A stretch of 24,462 nucleotides of DNA from Planococcaceae bacterium UBA3378 (lineage in GTDB: Bacteria > Bacillota > Bacilli > Bacillales_A > Planococcaceae): contig DEQA01000247.1 in assembly GCA_002359075.1 (NCBI GenBank), forward strand, positions 1 to 24,462, written 5' to 3'. How positions within the stretch are numbered: the first letter of the stretch is position 1; each line of letters starts with the position of its first letter. Below, piece by piece: positions 13,472 to 20,742 of the stretch. The notes under the pieces were generated by a model, which made no database searches, had not been told where the DNA came from, and saw only the letters and a list, made by a program, of their open reading frames with translations. The translations under genes were made by a program, and so were the position numbers.

Positions 13472-14848
13472 CTATAAATCATTAAAGCAGGCTCTTAGGC
13501 TCTCGGCAATCGTTTCTACTCCTACAACCTGAATACCGGGCGGGAAATCCCACCCTCCTAAATTAGATGCCGGGATAAACGCCCGCTTGAATCCAAGCTT
13601 TGCTGCCTCCTGAACCCGTTGTTCAATTCGGCTGACACGCCGGACTTCCCCTGTAAGCCCCACTTCGCCGATGAAACAGTCTGTCGCACGAACAGCCTGA
13701 TCTTTAAAGCTTGAGACAATAGACGTCAAGACCGCCAGATCGATAGCTGGTTCGTCCAATTTCACGCCGCCCGCTACCTTAATATAGGCGTCTTGTGCTT
13801 GCAGCAGCATGCCCATCCGTTTTTCCAGAACAGCCATTAAAAGCTGCACCCGGTTTTGGTCAACCCCTGTAGCCATACGCTTTGGATAATTAAAGCTAGT
13901 TGGCGTTACGAGTGACTGTATTTCTACTAAAATAGGACGTGTACCTTCCATAGAAGCGACAATCGTTGAGCCTGGCGCACCTTGCGAACGCTCCTGCAGA
14001 AACATTTCCGAAGGATTCAGCACTTCCTTCAGTCCGCCATGAAGCATCTCAAATATCGCAATTTCATTCGTTGAGCCAAAGCGGTTTTTCTGGCTGCGCA
14101 AAATCCGGTGATTATGATGGCGCTCTCCTTCAAAATACAGTACCGTATCCACCATATGCTCTAAAATACGGGGACCTGCAATCTGCCCTTCTTTCGTTAC
14201 ATGTCCAACAAGGAAAATGGCAATGTTTTTTGTTTTAGCAATCCGCATGAGCTCCGCTGTACATTCACGTACTTGCGAGACGCTCCCCGGCGCACTTGTT
14301 ACTTCAGGATGATGGACTGTCTGAATGGAGTCGACGATGACAAACTTCGGCTGCACCTCTTCAATCGTCTGATGTAAAAACTCCATATTCGTTTCAGAGT
14401 AAATATAAAGCTCCGGTGATTTAACCCCCAGCCGCTCTGCCCGCAGCTTTGTTTGGCGGACCGATTCCTCACCGGAGATATAGAGAACACGGTGACCCTT
14501 ATTGGAAAGCAGGGCAGATACTTGTAATAAAAGGGTGGATTTCCCGATTCCCGGGTCACCGCCAATTAATACAAGTGAGCCTTGGACGATTCCTCCGCCC
14601 AACACTCTGTTTAGTTCACCCATTTCTGTTTTAACACGTGTCTCTTCCATTGTTTCCACATTGATAAGCGGGGTCGCTTTTTGTGTTGTAGAGGTAGAAT
14701 GCTGGAATGCCCCGCGCGGCCCTTTTGCTACGATTTCTACTTCTTCCACCATCGTATTCCAGTTTCCGCATCCCGGACAGCGCCCCATCCACTTTGCCGA
14801 TTCATACCCGCAGTCATTACACATAAATTTTGTTTTCTTTTTTGCCAT
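13472..14848 (-). CDS. radA: DNA repair protein RadA (Sms)
   Basis: A 458-residue, RecA-like DnaB-type helicase that processes recombination branches. The N-terminal zinc finger C10-C13...C24-C27 (CNDCGYESAKWMGRCPGC) is followed by an ATPase with Walker A GDPGIGKST (97-105), the RadA-specific KNRFG motif (254-258), and a C-terminal Lon-protease-like domain (MLLQAQDAYIKVAGGVKLDEPAIDLAV onward). Complete and of normal length. The ribosome binding site is modest (GGGGG, 8 bases before the ATG). In B. subtilis radA belongs to the clpC operon. Here a strong terminator and a possible separate promoter lie between the two. Confidence 0.97.
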   Translation of the reverse strand: MAKKKTKFMCNDCGYESAKWMGRCPGCGNWNTMVEEVEIVAKGPRGAFQHSTSTTQKATPLINVETMEETRVKTEMGELNRVLGGGIVQGSLVLIGGDPGIGKSTLLLQVSALLSNKGHRVLYISGEESVRQTKLRAERLGVKSPELYIYSETNMEFLHQTIEEVQPKFVIVDSIQTVHHPEVTSAPGSVSQVRECTAELMRIAKTKNIAIFLVGHVTKEGQIAGPRILEHMVDTVLYFEGERHHNHRILRSQKNRFGSTNEIAIFEMLHGGLKEVLNPSEMFLQERSQGAPGSTIVASMEGTRPILVEIQSLVTPTSFNYPKRMATGVDQNRVQLLMAVLEKRMGMLLQAQDAYIKVAGGVKLDEPAIDLAVLTSIVSSFKDQAVRATDCFIGEVGLTGEVRRVSRIEQRVQEAAKLGFKRAFIPASNLGGWDFPPGIQVVGVETIAESLRACFNDL

Positions 14849-14879
14849 GTTGTTCCCCCAAATGTTTGTTCTTATTTTT

Positions 14880-14909
14880 ATTGTACAGGAACCAGGGAGG
14901 ATATTCTAA
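14880..14909 (-). promoter_or_regulatory. Candidate promoter of radA
   Basis: TTAGAA (14909-14904) and TACAAT (14885-14880, 5/6) are 18 bases apart on the minus strand, about 30 bases before the radA start. The -35 matches only 3/6. The clpC terminator just upstream makes some promoter in this 160-base gap likely. Confidence 0.45.
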
Positions 14910-15010
14910 TACAAAACATTTTGCGTGAAGGATGATTGTACCCGTAAGAGGATAGCAGGGGATTATTTCACCTTTTCCATTACCTGCACTTCCCCATATA
15001 TGCTATTTCT

Positions 15011-15054
15011 AAAAAAACGGGCTGCCTGGAAAGTAATCACTTTCCAGACAGCCC
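15011..15054 (-). terminator. Strong terminator of the ctsR-clpC operon
   Basis: GGGCTG-T-CTGGAAAGT and ACTTTCCAG-G-CAGCCC pair over about 15 bp around GATT, followed by GTTTTTTT on the minus strand. It starts 8 bases after the clpC stop codon. Confidence 0.95.
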
Positions 15055-15061
15055 TGACTCA

Positions 15062-17518
15062 TTATACTTCAGTCTGTTCTTCTACCTTTTCTTCTTTTCC
15101 ACGCACGATAAACTCACCGTCTTTATAATCAAAGACTACTGTTTGGCCAGTCAGCACTGTACCTTTTAATAATTCTTCTGACAGACGATCTTCTACATGC
15201 TTTTGAAGGGCACGGCGGATTGGACGTGCGCCGTATTGCGGATCGTATCCTTCCTGTGCAATTTTCTCAAGCGCTGCTTCTGTAAGCTCCAGCTCGATAT
15301 TTTGCTCTTTCAGACGTTTTGTTAAGGAATTCGCCATGAAGGACACAATCTCTTTCAATTGGTCTTTATCCAATGAGTGGAACACAATCATTTCATCAAT
15401 ACGGTTTAAGAATTCAGGACGGAATGCTCTTTTCAATTCTTCAAGCATTGTTCCTTTCATATCTTTGTATTTCGTATCTGTATCACCTAGATTGAAGCCT
15501 AGGTTCTTTTGATATTTCAACGCATCGGCCCCAACATTCGATGTCATAATAACAACAGTATTGCGGAAGTCGACAACGCGACCTTTAGAATCAGTTAGTC
15601 GGCCATCATCCAATACTTGCAATAGAATGTTGAATACATCCGGATGCGCCTTTTCAATTTCATCAAGAAGGACAACAGAGTATGGTTTGCGTCGCACCTT
15701 TTCTGTCAGCTGGCCGCCTTCATCAAAGCCTACATATCCCGGAGGTGCACCAACTAGACGAGAAGTTGAATGCTTTTCCATGTATTCGGACATATCAATA
15801 CGAATCATCGCATCTTCATCTCCAAACATACTTTCGGCAAGTGCACGGGCAAGCTCTGTTTTACCAACACCTGTTGGCCCCAGGAAGATAAATGAGCCGA
15901 TAGGACGTTTTGGATCTTTAAGCCCTGCACGAGCACGGCGTATTGCCCGGGAAATTGCCTCTACGGCTTCGCTTTGGCCTACTACGCGTTTATGAAGCTG
16001 CTCTTCCAAATTTAGAAGCTTGGCAGATTCCTCTTGTGCGATTTTCGATACCGGAATTCCTGTCCACATCGCTACAACGGTTGCAATATCATCAACTGTT
16101 ACTTCCGACTCTTCCTTGCCTTGTTTTTCTTTCCATTGTTTTTTGGTTTGATCCAGCTCTTCTTTCAGCTTTTGCTCTGTATCACGAAGTGCTGCTGCCT
16201 TTTCGAATTCCTGGCTTTGGACAGCTGCATTTTTCTCATGTCGCACATTTTCCAGCTTGTTTTCCAGCTCTTTTAAATTTGGTGGAATTGTAAATGAACG
16301 AAGGCGTACTTTTGAGCCTGCTTCATCAATCAAGTCAATCGCTTTATCCGGCAAGAAACGATCTGAAATGTAGCGGTCTGACAGTTTCGCTGCTGCCTCT
16401 ACTGCTTCGTCTGTTATTTTCACACGGTGATGCGCTTCATAACGGTCACGAAGGCCTTTGATGATTTGAATTGTTTCATCGATTGTCGGCTCATCCACCT
16501 GAATTGGCTGGAAACGTCTTTCTAATGCCGCATCCTTTTCAATATATTTACGGTACTCATCTAAAGTTGTAGCACCGATACATTGCAGTTCACCACGTGC
16601 TAATGAAGGTTTCAAGATATTGGAAGCATCAATGGCACCTTCTGCCCCGCCAGCTCCGATTAAAGTATGAAGCTCGTCGATGAATAAAATGATATTGCCT
16701 GCCTGGCGGATTTCATCCATTACTTTTTTCAGACGATCTTCAAATTCACCGCGGTATTTTGTACCTGCAACGACTGTACCCATATCCAGTGTCATTACGC
16801 GTTTGTCGCGCAGTGTCTCTGGTACTTCATTATTCACAATTTGCTGTGCCAGCCCTTCGGCAATGGCTGTTTTACCAACACCGGGCTCCCCGATAAGCAC
16901 AGGGTTATTTTTAGTGCGGCGTGATAATACTTCTACTACACGTGTAATCTCTTTTGAACGGCCGATAACAGGATCTAAAGAGCCTTCGCGTGCTACCGCT
17001 GTTAAGTCGCGGGCAAGACTGTCGAGTGTTGGTGTATTCACAGCCTGACTTTGCTGCTGGCCGCCTGCAGAGTTGGCATCATTATTACCTAATAATAATA
17101 AAACCTGCTGGCGTGCCTTATTAAGGCTTACTCCTGTGTTTGCCAATACACGTGCTGCTACGCCTTCTCCTTCACGAATCAGTGCTAATAAAATATGTTC
17201 TGTGCCGATATAAGAATGGCCAAGTTTGCGTGATTCATCCACTGACAGTTCAATCACTTTTTTCGCTCTTGGTGTATAGTGAACGATTGGTCCGACATTT
17301 TCTGTTCCTTTTCCAACCAATTCTTCAATGCCCGATTCAATCATCTGCGGACTAATATCAATCGCTTCTAATGCCTTTGCCGCAATGCCGCCTCCTTCAC
17401 GGATGAGACCAAGTAAAATATGCTCCGTTCCGATTGACTCGTGTTTCCAGCGGATTGCTTCTTCCTGTGCTAATTGCAATACTTTTTGAGCACGTTGAGT
17501 AAATCGATTAAACATCAT
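15062..17518 (-). CDS. clpC: AAA+ unfoldase ClpC, partner of ClpP
   Basis: 818 residues. Two N-terminal Clp_N repeats (each with IGTEHILLGLIREG or LALIREG) bind adaptors and McsB-phosphorylated substrates. The first ATPase has Walker A GEPGVGKT. A coiled middle region with a UVR-type segment (SQEFEKAAALRDTEQKLKEEL) follows, and the second ATPase has GPTGVGKT and a Clp C-terminal cap. I chose ATG at 17518 (MMFNRFTQRAQKVLQLAQEE), identical in layout to the B. subtilis start, with GGAGAGG 6 bases upstream. The frame is open to 17680 but that part lies inside mcsB. It overlaps mcsB by 11 bases (ATGATGTTTAA), showing translational coupling. It is repressed by CtsR. Confidence 0.97.
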   Translation of the reverse strand: MMFNRFTQRAQKVLQLAQEEAIRWKHESIGTEHILLGLIREGGGIAAKALEAIDISPQMIESGIEELVGKGTENVGPIVHYTPRAKKVIELSVDESRKLGHSYIGTEHILLALIREGEGVAARVLANTGVSLNKARQQVLLLLGNNDANSAGGQQQSQAVNTPTLDSLARDLTAVAREGSLDPVIGRSKEITRVVEVLSRRTKNNPVLIGEPGVGKTAIAEGLAQQIVNNEVPETLRDKRVMTLDMGTVVAGTKYRGEFEDRLKKVMDEIRQAGNIILFIDELHTLIGAGGAEGAIDASNILKPSLARGELQCIGATTLDEYRKYIEKDAALERRFQPIQVDEPTIDETIQIIKGLRDRYEAHHRVKITDEAVEAAAKLSDRYISDRFLPDKAIDLIDEAGSKVRLRSFTIPPNLKELENKLENVRHEKNAAVQSQEFEKAAALRDTEQKLKEELDQTKKQWKEKQGKEESEVTVDDIATVVAMWTGIPVSKIAQEESAKLLNLEEQLHKRVVGQSEAVEAISRAIRRARAGLKDPKRPIGSFIFLGPTGVGKTELARALAESMFGDEDAMIRIDMSEYMEKHSTSRLVGAPPGYVGFDEGGQLTEKVRRKPYSVVLLDEIEKAHPDVFNILLQVLDDGRLTDSKGRVVDFRNTVVIMTSNVGADALKYQKNLGFNLGDTDTKYKDMKGTMLEELKRAFRPEFLNRIDEMIVFHSLDKDQLKEIVSFMANSLTKRLKEQNIELELTEAALEKIAQEGYDPQYGARPIRRALQKHVEDRLSEELLKGTVLTGQTVVFDYKDGEFIVRGKEEKVEEQTEV

Positions 17519-18617
17519 ACAAATCCTCTCCTTTTCCCCTTGTTGTAGATTCATTTTGTTCTTGTATTTGAAGTTTTTCTTGCAGCAGCTTCGCCCGGAA
17601 AATATCCCGTTCAGCTGATTGAAGCGTCGTACCTGCACATTGCTGGATAAATCCCGGCTGGATAAGCAGCAGACTTTCATTCAGCTGGCTCAGCGAAATA
17701 TCTGAAATGATTTGCAAATCCACCGCTAATCGAACATCCGATAAACAGGAGGCCGCTTCCTCGCTCGTCAATATTCTTGCATATTTCAATATGCCAAGAG
17801 ACCGGTATAAACGGTCTTCCAGAGCGATCGGAGCACGGGCAAATAATTGTTTCCTTGCCTGACGCTCTTTTTGTATAACCTGTTCCACGACGTTTTGCAG
17901 TTCATTCAAAATCTCTTGTTCTGACTTTCCGAGTGTAATTTGATTGGAAATTTGGTATATATTCCCTAAGTTTTCACTTCCTTCTCCATATATACCCCTT
18001 ACAACCATTCCTAATCTTGCCATTGTCTGAATGAGGACATTCATTTTTTTGGTCATGGTCAGGGCAGGAAGGTGCAACATGACAGAGGCACGGAGACCTG
18101 TGCCCACATTCGTCGGACAACTTGTAAGAAAGCCTAATTGTTCATCATATGCATACATCAGTTTTTCATCTAAACACTGGTCCAGCTTCGTTGCTTTAGC
18201 ATATGTTTCATGCAGCTGTAAACCTGCCGCTAAGCATTGTATACGAATATGGTCTTCTTCATTCACCATTATGCTAATTGATTCATCCTCTGTTAAAAAA
18301 ACAGAGGCTGTTTTTTCACGTTTAGCCAGATGAGGACTAATCAAATGTTTTTCGACAAGGACCTGCCGCTGGAGTGCAGGCATTTCCTTCATTGGAAAAT
18401 AAGAAAACTTCGGCCCATCCTCTTGGACAGAAAGCAGCACTTGCAGTACGGATTCATCCACCCGTTTTGCTTCCTCCTCAGAAAAAGTAATCGGGAAACG
18501 GAAGCCGTTCAAATTTCGTGCAAGGCGTACGCGTGTACTCATCACAATATCCGAGTAGTCCTCACTCCCTTCAATCCAGGATGGGGATGTATTTTTTAAA
18601 AAGTGTTCAATATTCAT
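17508..18617 (-). CDS. mcsB: Protein-arginine kinase McsB
   Basis: The 369-residue phosphagen-kinase-fold enzyme phosphorylates arginines on proteins, marking them for ClpCP. The ATP-binding arginines sit in STRVRLARNL (27-36). The catalytic-loop cysteine is C167 in TSCPTNVGTGLRAS. The C-terminal RDIFRA (337-342) matches the RDxxRA phosphoarginine-receptor motif involved in allosteric control. Length is close to the 363 residues of B. subtilis. Its ATG overlaps the mcsA stop codon (ATGA), with GGAGGTG upstream. It is activated by McsA, encoded just before. Confidence 0.97.
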   Translation of the reverse strand: MNIEHFLKNTSPSWIEGSEDYSDIVMSTRVRLARNLNGFRFPITFSEEEAKRVDESVLQVLLSVQEDGPKFSYFPMKEMPALQRQVLVEKHLISPHLAKREKTASVFLTEDESISIMVNEEDHIRIQCLAAGLQLHETYAKATKLDQCLDEKLMYAYDEQLGFLTSCPTNVGTGLRASVMLHLPALTMTKKMNVLIQTMARLGMVVRGIYGEGSENLGNIYQISNQITLGKSEQEILNELQNVVEQVIQKERQARKQLFARAPIALEDRLYRSLGILKYARILTSEEAASCLSDVRLAVDLQIISDISLSQLNESLLLIQPGFIQQCAGTTLQSAERDIFRAKLLQEKLQIQEQNESTTRGKGEDLYDV

Positions 18618-19159
18618 GGTGAATCTACACCTCCAACGTTTAACTTGCGTTCGATTGCACGGACTTCATCCCGAAGTTTTGCTGCATCTTCAAAACGTTC
18701 CTCTGCAATCGCCTGCTGCAATTGTTGGCGAAGTGATTCAATTTGTTTTTGATAATATTCTAGTTGGTGCTCACCTGATTGCGTTTTGCCGACATGCTTC
18801 ACATCCGCTTGTAACCTTTCCAGTACAGGAGGCAGCTGGTCACGGAAGGTATCGTAGCATCTGGCACAGCCGAATTTGCCTACCTTTAGAAAATGACGAT
18901 ACGTAAACCCGCAGGAAGGACAAGTAGATGGCTGTTGCTTTTGCTGAGTCTCTCCTTGTACTTGGTTTTTCCATATCGGTAATCCAAACCAGTCCGACAT
19001 TAATTGATGAATGGATACAGGCTCATCCTGCAGTTCCATTTGAAATGGATGGAATTTACCCGCACATACCTCACAGTAATGGTGCTCCTGCTTTGTTCCA
19101 TTGTGTACTTGTGTCACAGTCACGGTGGCATGTCGTTGCTTACAATGCTCACAAATCAT
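18614..19159 (-). CDS. mcsA: McsB activator McsA (zinc-finger/UVR protein)
   Basis: 181 residues with four CxxC pairs (C3-C6, C29-C32, C80-C83, C98-C101) forming zinc-binding modules that sense heat or metal stress in the family. A C-terminal UVR domain (about 138-173, YQKQIESLRQQLQQAIAEERFEDAAKLRDEV) binds ClpC and McsB. Zinc spacing is intact. Its start overlaps the ctsR stop by 4 bases (ATGA), the tightest form of coupling, as does its end with mcsB. Confidence 0.95.
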   Translation of the reverse strand: MICEHCKQRHATVTVTQVHNGTKQEHHYCEVCAGKFHPFQMELQDEPVSIHQLMSDWFGLPIWKNQVQGETQQKQQPSTCPSCGFTYRHFLKVGKFGCARCYDTFRDQLPPVLERLQADVKHVGKTQSGEHQLEYYQKQIESLRQQLQQAIAEERFEDAAKLRDEVRAIERKLNVGGVDSP

Positions 19160-19632
19160 GACTCGTCACCCCTCTCGAATTTCAATGTCATCAGCATGGC
19201 TTTTAACACCCGGGCGCGTATTTCATCACGCAGAGGTAATGGCAGCTGCAAAGTTGATCGATCCATTGCGGCAAGCATGAGTTTTGCTTCTCGTTTTGTC
19301 AGAACATCTTCATCAATTAACCGGTAGATGATATGTTCGGCCATAGTTTGTGAAGCAATCCCCTCTATTTGCCTTGCGATCTCATCAAACAGGGCATCTC
19401 GCGAATGGGATGCTACACGAAGGATCCGGATATATCCTCCCCCGCCACGTTTGCTTTCTACTAAATACCCCCGCTCTGCCGTAAACCGGGTATTGATGAC
19501 ATAATTAATTTGTGAGGGAACACATTGAAATTTATCAGCCAGCTCACTGCGTTTAATTTCAATATGCCCTTTCCCCTCTAATTCGATAATTTGTTTTAAA
19601 TAACCTTCAATGATGTCCGAGATATTCCTCAC
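19156..19632 (-). CDS. ctsR: Class III heat-shock repressor CtsR
   Basis: About 158 residues, a dimeric winged-helix repressor of clp genes. The N-terminal HTH is MRNISDIIEGYLKQIIEL...RSELADKFQCVPSQINYVINTRF. The glycine-rich wing SKRGGGGYIRI contacts the minor groove and is the intrinsic heat sensor. The C-terminal domain is the McsB/ClpC-sensitive dimer region. I chose GTG at 19632 because GGGGTGA lies 8 bases upstream and the N-terminus then matches MGHNISDII of B. subtilis. GTG at 19644 is in frame but inside the ribosome binding site. Its own promoter carries a perfect CtsR box. Confidence 0.95.
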   Translation of the reverse strand: MRNISDIIEGYLKQIIELEGKGHIEIKRSELADKFQCVPSQINYVINTRFTAERGYLVESKRGGGGYIRILRVASHSRDALFDEIARQIEGIASQTMAEHIIYRLIDEDVLTKREAKLMLAAMDRSTLQLPLPLRDEIRARVLKAMLMTLKFERGDES

Positions 19633-19662
19633 GTTCGTCTTCACCCCAGTTCGCTTACTGAC

Positions 19663-19679
19663 TTTGACTATCTTTGACT
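19663..19679 (-). promoter_or_regulatory. CtsR operator (tandem heptad)
   Basis: AGTCAAA-GAT-AGTCAAA on the minus strand matches the CtsR consensus RGTCAAA-NAN-RGTCAAA at every position. It begins 2 bases after the -10 box and covers the predicted transcription start, so CtsR binding should block RNA polymerase: direct autorepression of ctsR-mcsA-mcsB-clpC. Confidence 0.95.
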
Positions 19680-19681
19680 AT

Positions 19682-19710
19682 ATTATAAAAATGTCAAATC
19701 CATTTTGCAA
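19682..19710 (-). promoter_or_regulatory. Sigma-A promoter of the ctsR operon
   Basis: TTGCAA (19710-19705) and a perfect TATAAT (19687-19682) are exactly 17 bases apart on the minus strand. A TTGACA inside the spacer is too close to the TATAAT to be its -35. No convincing sigma-B promoter (GTTT...GGGTA) was found, although B. subtilis has one. Confidence 0.85.
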
Positions 19711-19735
19711 TTAAAAAGCTTGTTTTAGAGAAAAA

Positions 19736-19771
19736 TTATCCTTTTTTAGGAACGAGCGGTTTACAAAGCAT
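19736..19771 (-). CDS. Possible 11-residue leader-like peptide upstream of ctsR
   Basis: MLCKPLVPKKG followed by TAA. AAAAGGAG lies 5 bases before the ATG, a better ribosome binding site than most genes here. It lies after the terminator at 19826-19870 and upstream of the ctsR promoter, so any transcript must start in the 55 bases between. No clear promoter is seen there. It could be chance, or a small peptide or leader. No homology can be claimed. Confidence 0.3.
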   Translation of the reverse strand: MLCKPLVPKKG

Positions 19772-19825
19772 GGCGTCTCCTTTTTTTGGATGATGAAAAA
19801 CAAACCTTTCCTTTTCTTTCCCCAA

Positions 19826-19870
19826 AATTAAAAATCGGCAAAACCTTTATTACAAAGATTTTGCCGATTT
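19826..19870 (-). terminator. Terminator of the DUF4870-like gene
   Basis: AAATCGGCAAAA and TTTTGCCGATTT form a 12-bp stem extended by CTTTG/AAAG, followed by TTAATTTT on the minus strand, 9 bases past the stop codon. Confidence 0.85.
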
Positions 19871-19879
19871 ATTGCCAAA

Positions 19880-20185
19880 TTATACCCAACGACCAACAAT
19901 TGGGTAGTTCCAGTATGATTCATTGACCGCTTTTACAATACCGATAATCGGTACGACGACCAGCATGATACTAAATACGACTAGGAATGGAATCCCGATT
20001 AAAACGAAAGAGAAAATAAAGGAAACTGTTGTCAGTACCCACATAACAAATTGGAAGAGTAATGCCTGTACCGACAAACGCTTCACATGCTCATCTGAGC
20101 TAATTAAAAAGAAAATGATAGGAACAACTACCGGTGCAAAAAATGCACTTGCATGAATTAAAACCTTTGACCATTTTTCTTCCAT
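19880..20185 (-). CDS. DUF4870-like small membrane protein
   Basis: 101 residues with three hydrophobic segments (about 9-29, 43-63, 64-84). The organisation HASAFFAPVVVPIIFFLI, then H...VKRLSVQALLFQFVMW, and PIIGIVKAVNESYWNYPIVG resembles DUF4870/Tic20-like proteins, where the middle Q-A-L-x-F-Q motif is typical. No catalytic function is known for the family. AGG lies 9 bases before the ATG. It is followed by its own terminator and has no operon partner towards ctsR. The family assignment is from sequence impression only. Confidence 0.75.
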   Translation of the reverse strand: MEEKWSKVLIHASAFFAPVVVPIIFFLISSDEHVKRLSVQALLFQFVMWVLTTVSFIFSFVLIGIPFLVVFSIMLVVVPIIGIVKAVNESYWNYPIVGRWV

Positions 20186-20262
20186 CTATCTCAACCTGCC
20201 TTTTTTCAAATTTCACTTATACTTCTTATACGGTTTGCCCCGCAAAGAGTTTCAATGTTTAG

Positions 20263-20295
20263 AAAAAAAAAAACGCCTTTTTTATAGGAAAGGCG
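20263..20295 (-). terminator. Terminator of the 70-residue membrane protein gene
   Basis: CGCCTTT and AAAGGCG form a 7-bp stem around an 8-base loop, followed by a run of eleven T on the minus strand, 12 bases after the stop codon. Confidence 0.9.
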
Positions 20296-20307
20296 CAGAG
20301 TAACTCA

Positions 20308-20520
20308 TCAATATGGACCTGTATCATTCGGATTGTCACCTGGCTGTGGAAATAAGAAATAAGAAATAATAGCCGTGAAAACGGCCGCCCCTAACAAAAT
20401 AAGAAATTTATGAAAGGAAGGTACTTCAGGATACCTATTAAATAACATAAAGCTAGAAGAAACAGCTACTATAACCGTTAACGGGATAACAAACTTTAAA
20501 CGCTTTTTATGAAACTTCAT
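20308..20520 (-). CDS. Small two-helix membrane protein of unknown function
   Basis: 70 residues. A basic N-terminus (MKFHKKRLK) is followed by two hydrophobic segments (about 9-28 VIPLTVIVAVSSSFMLF, and 38-58 FLILLGAAVFTAIISYFLF) and a short polar tail rich in Pro/Asn/Asp (PQPGDNPNDTGPY). I do not recognise the family. A good ribosome binding site (AAAGGGAG, 6 bases before ATG), a plausible promoter with an internal palindrome, and its own terminator indicate a real monocistronic gene. Confidence 0.75.
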   Translation of the reverse strand: MKFHKKRLKFVIPLTVIVAVSSSFMLFNRYPEVPSFHKFLILLGAAVFTAIISYFLFPQPGDNPNDTGPY

Positions 20521-20560
20521 CGCTAACTCCCTTTACTTTGATCTGACTAATTTATCCTGT

Positions 20561-20589
20561 ATTTTAACGTCTTTCCATGGAAAAAACAA
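20561..20589 (-). promoter_or_regulatory. Promoter of the 70-residue membrane protein gene, with palindromic spacer
   Basis: TTGTTT (20589-20584) and TAAAAT (20566-20561, 5/6) are 17 bases apart on the minus strand. The spacer contains the perfect 12-bp palindrome TTTCCATGGAAA (20572-20583), where a repressor could bind. The factor is unknown. Confidence 0.55.
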
Positions 20590-20600
20590 TGAAGATTCTT

Positions 20601-20630
20601 TTGACAGATAAAAGACAGAAGGAAAATAAA
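20601..20630 (+). promoter_or_regulatory. Candidate promoter of the globin-coupled sensor gene
   Basis: A perfect TTGACA (20601-20606) is followed after 18 bases by AATAAA (20625-20630, 4/6). An alternative -10, TAAAAT at 20678-20683, has only a weak -35. Divergent from the small membrane protein promoter. Confidence 0.35.
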
Positions 20631-20742
20631 ATAAGAATATTTTCATTCCGGCCATGCCCAAAAAGGTGAAAAAATAGTAAAATGGTTTGTAGAACTATTG
20701 TTATAGAGTGTGCATTTCAAACCGAAAGAATGGAGATTTCCC

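Noticed and set aside
15943..16293. Plus-strand frames antisense to clpC and other large genes
   Set aside because: They are mirror frames of conserved codons without start signals of their own.
17519..17680. 54-residue N-terminal extension of ClpC
   Set aside because: It lies in another frame of mcsB, has no ribosome binding site, and the ATG at 17518 has both a good site and the homologous N-terminus.
20632..20658. Possible sigma-D (flagellar) promoter TAAG-15-GCCATGCC before the chemoreceptor
   Set aside because: Spacing fits TAAA-N15-GCCGATAT but the -10 matches only in GCC. Too weak to call, though chemoreceptors are often sigma-D dependent.
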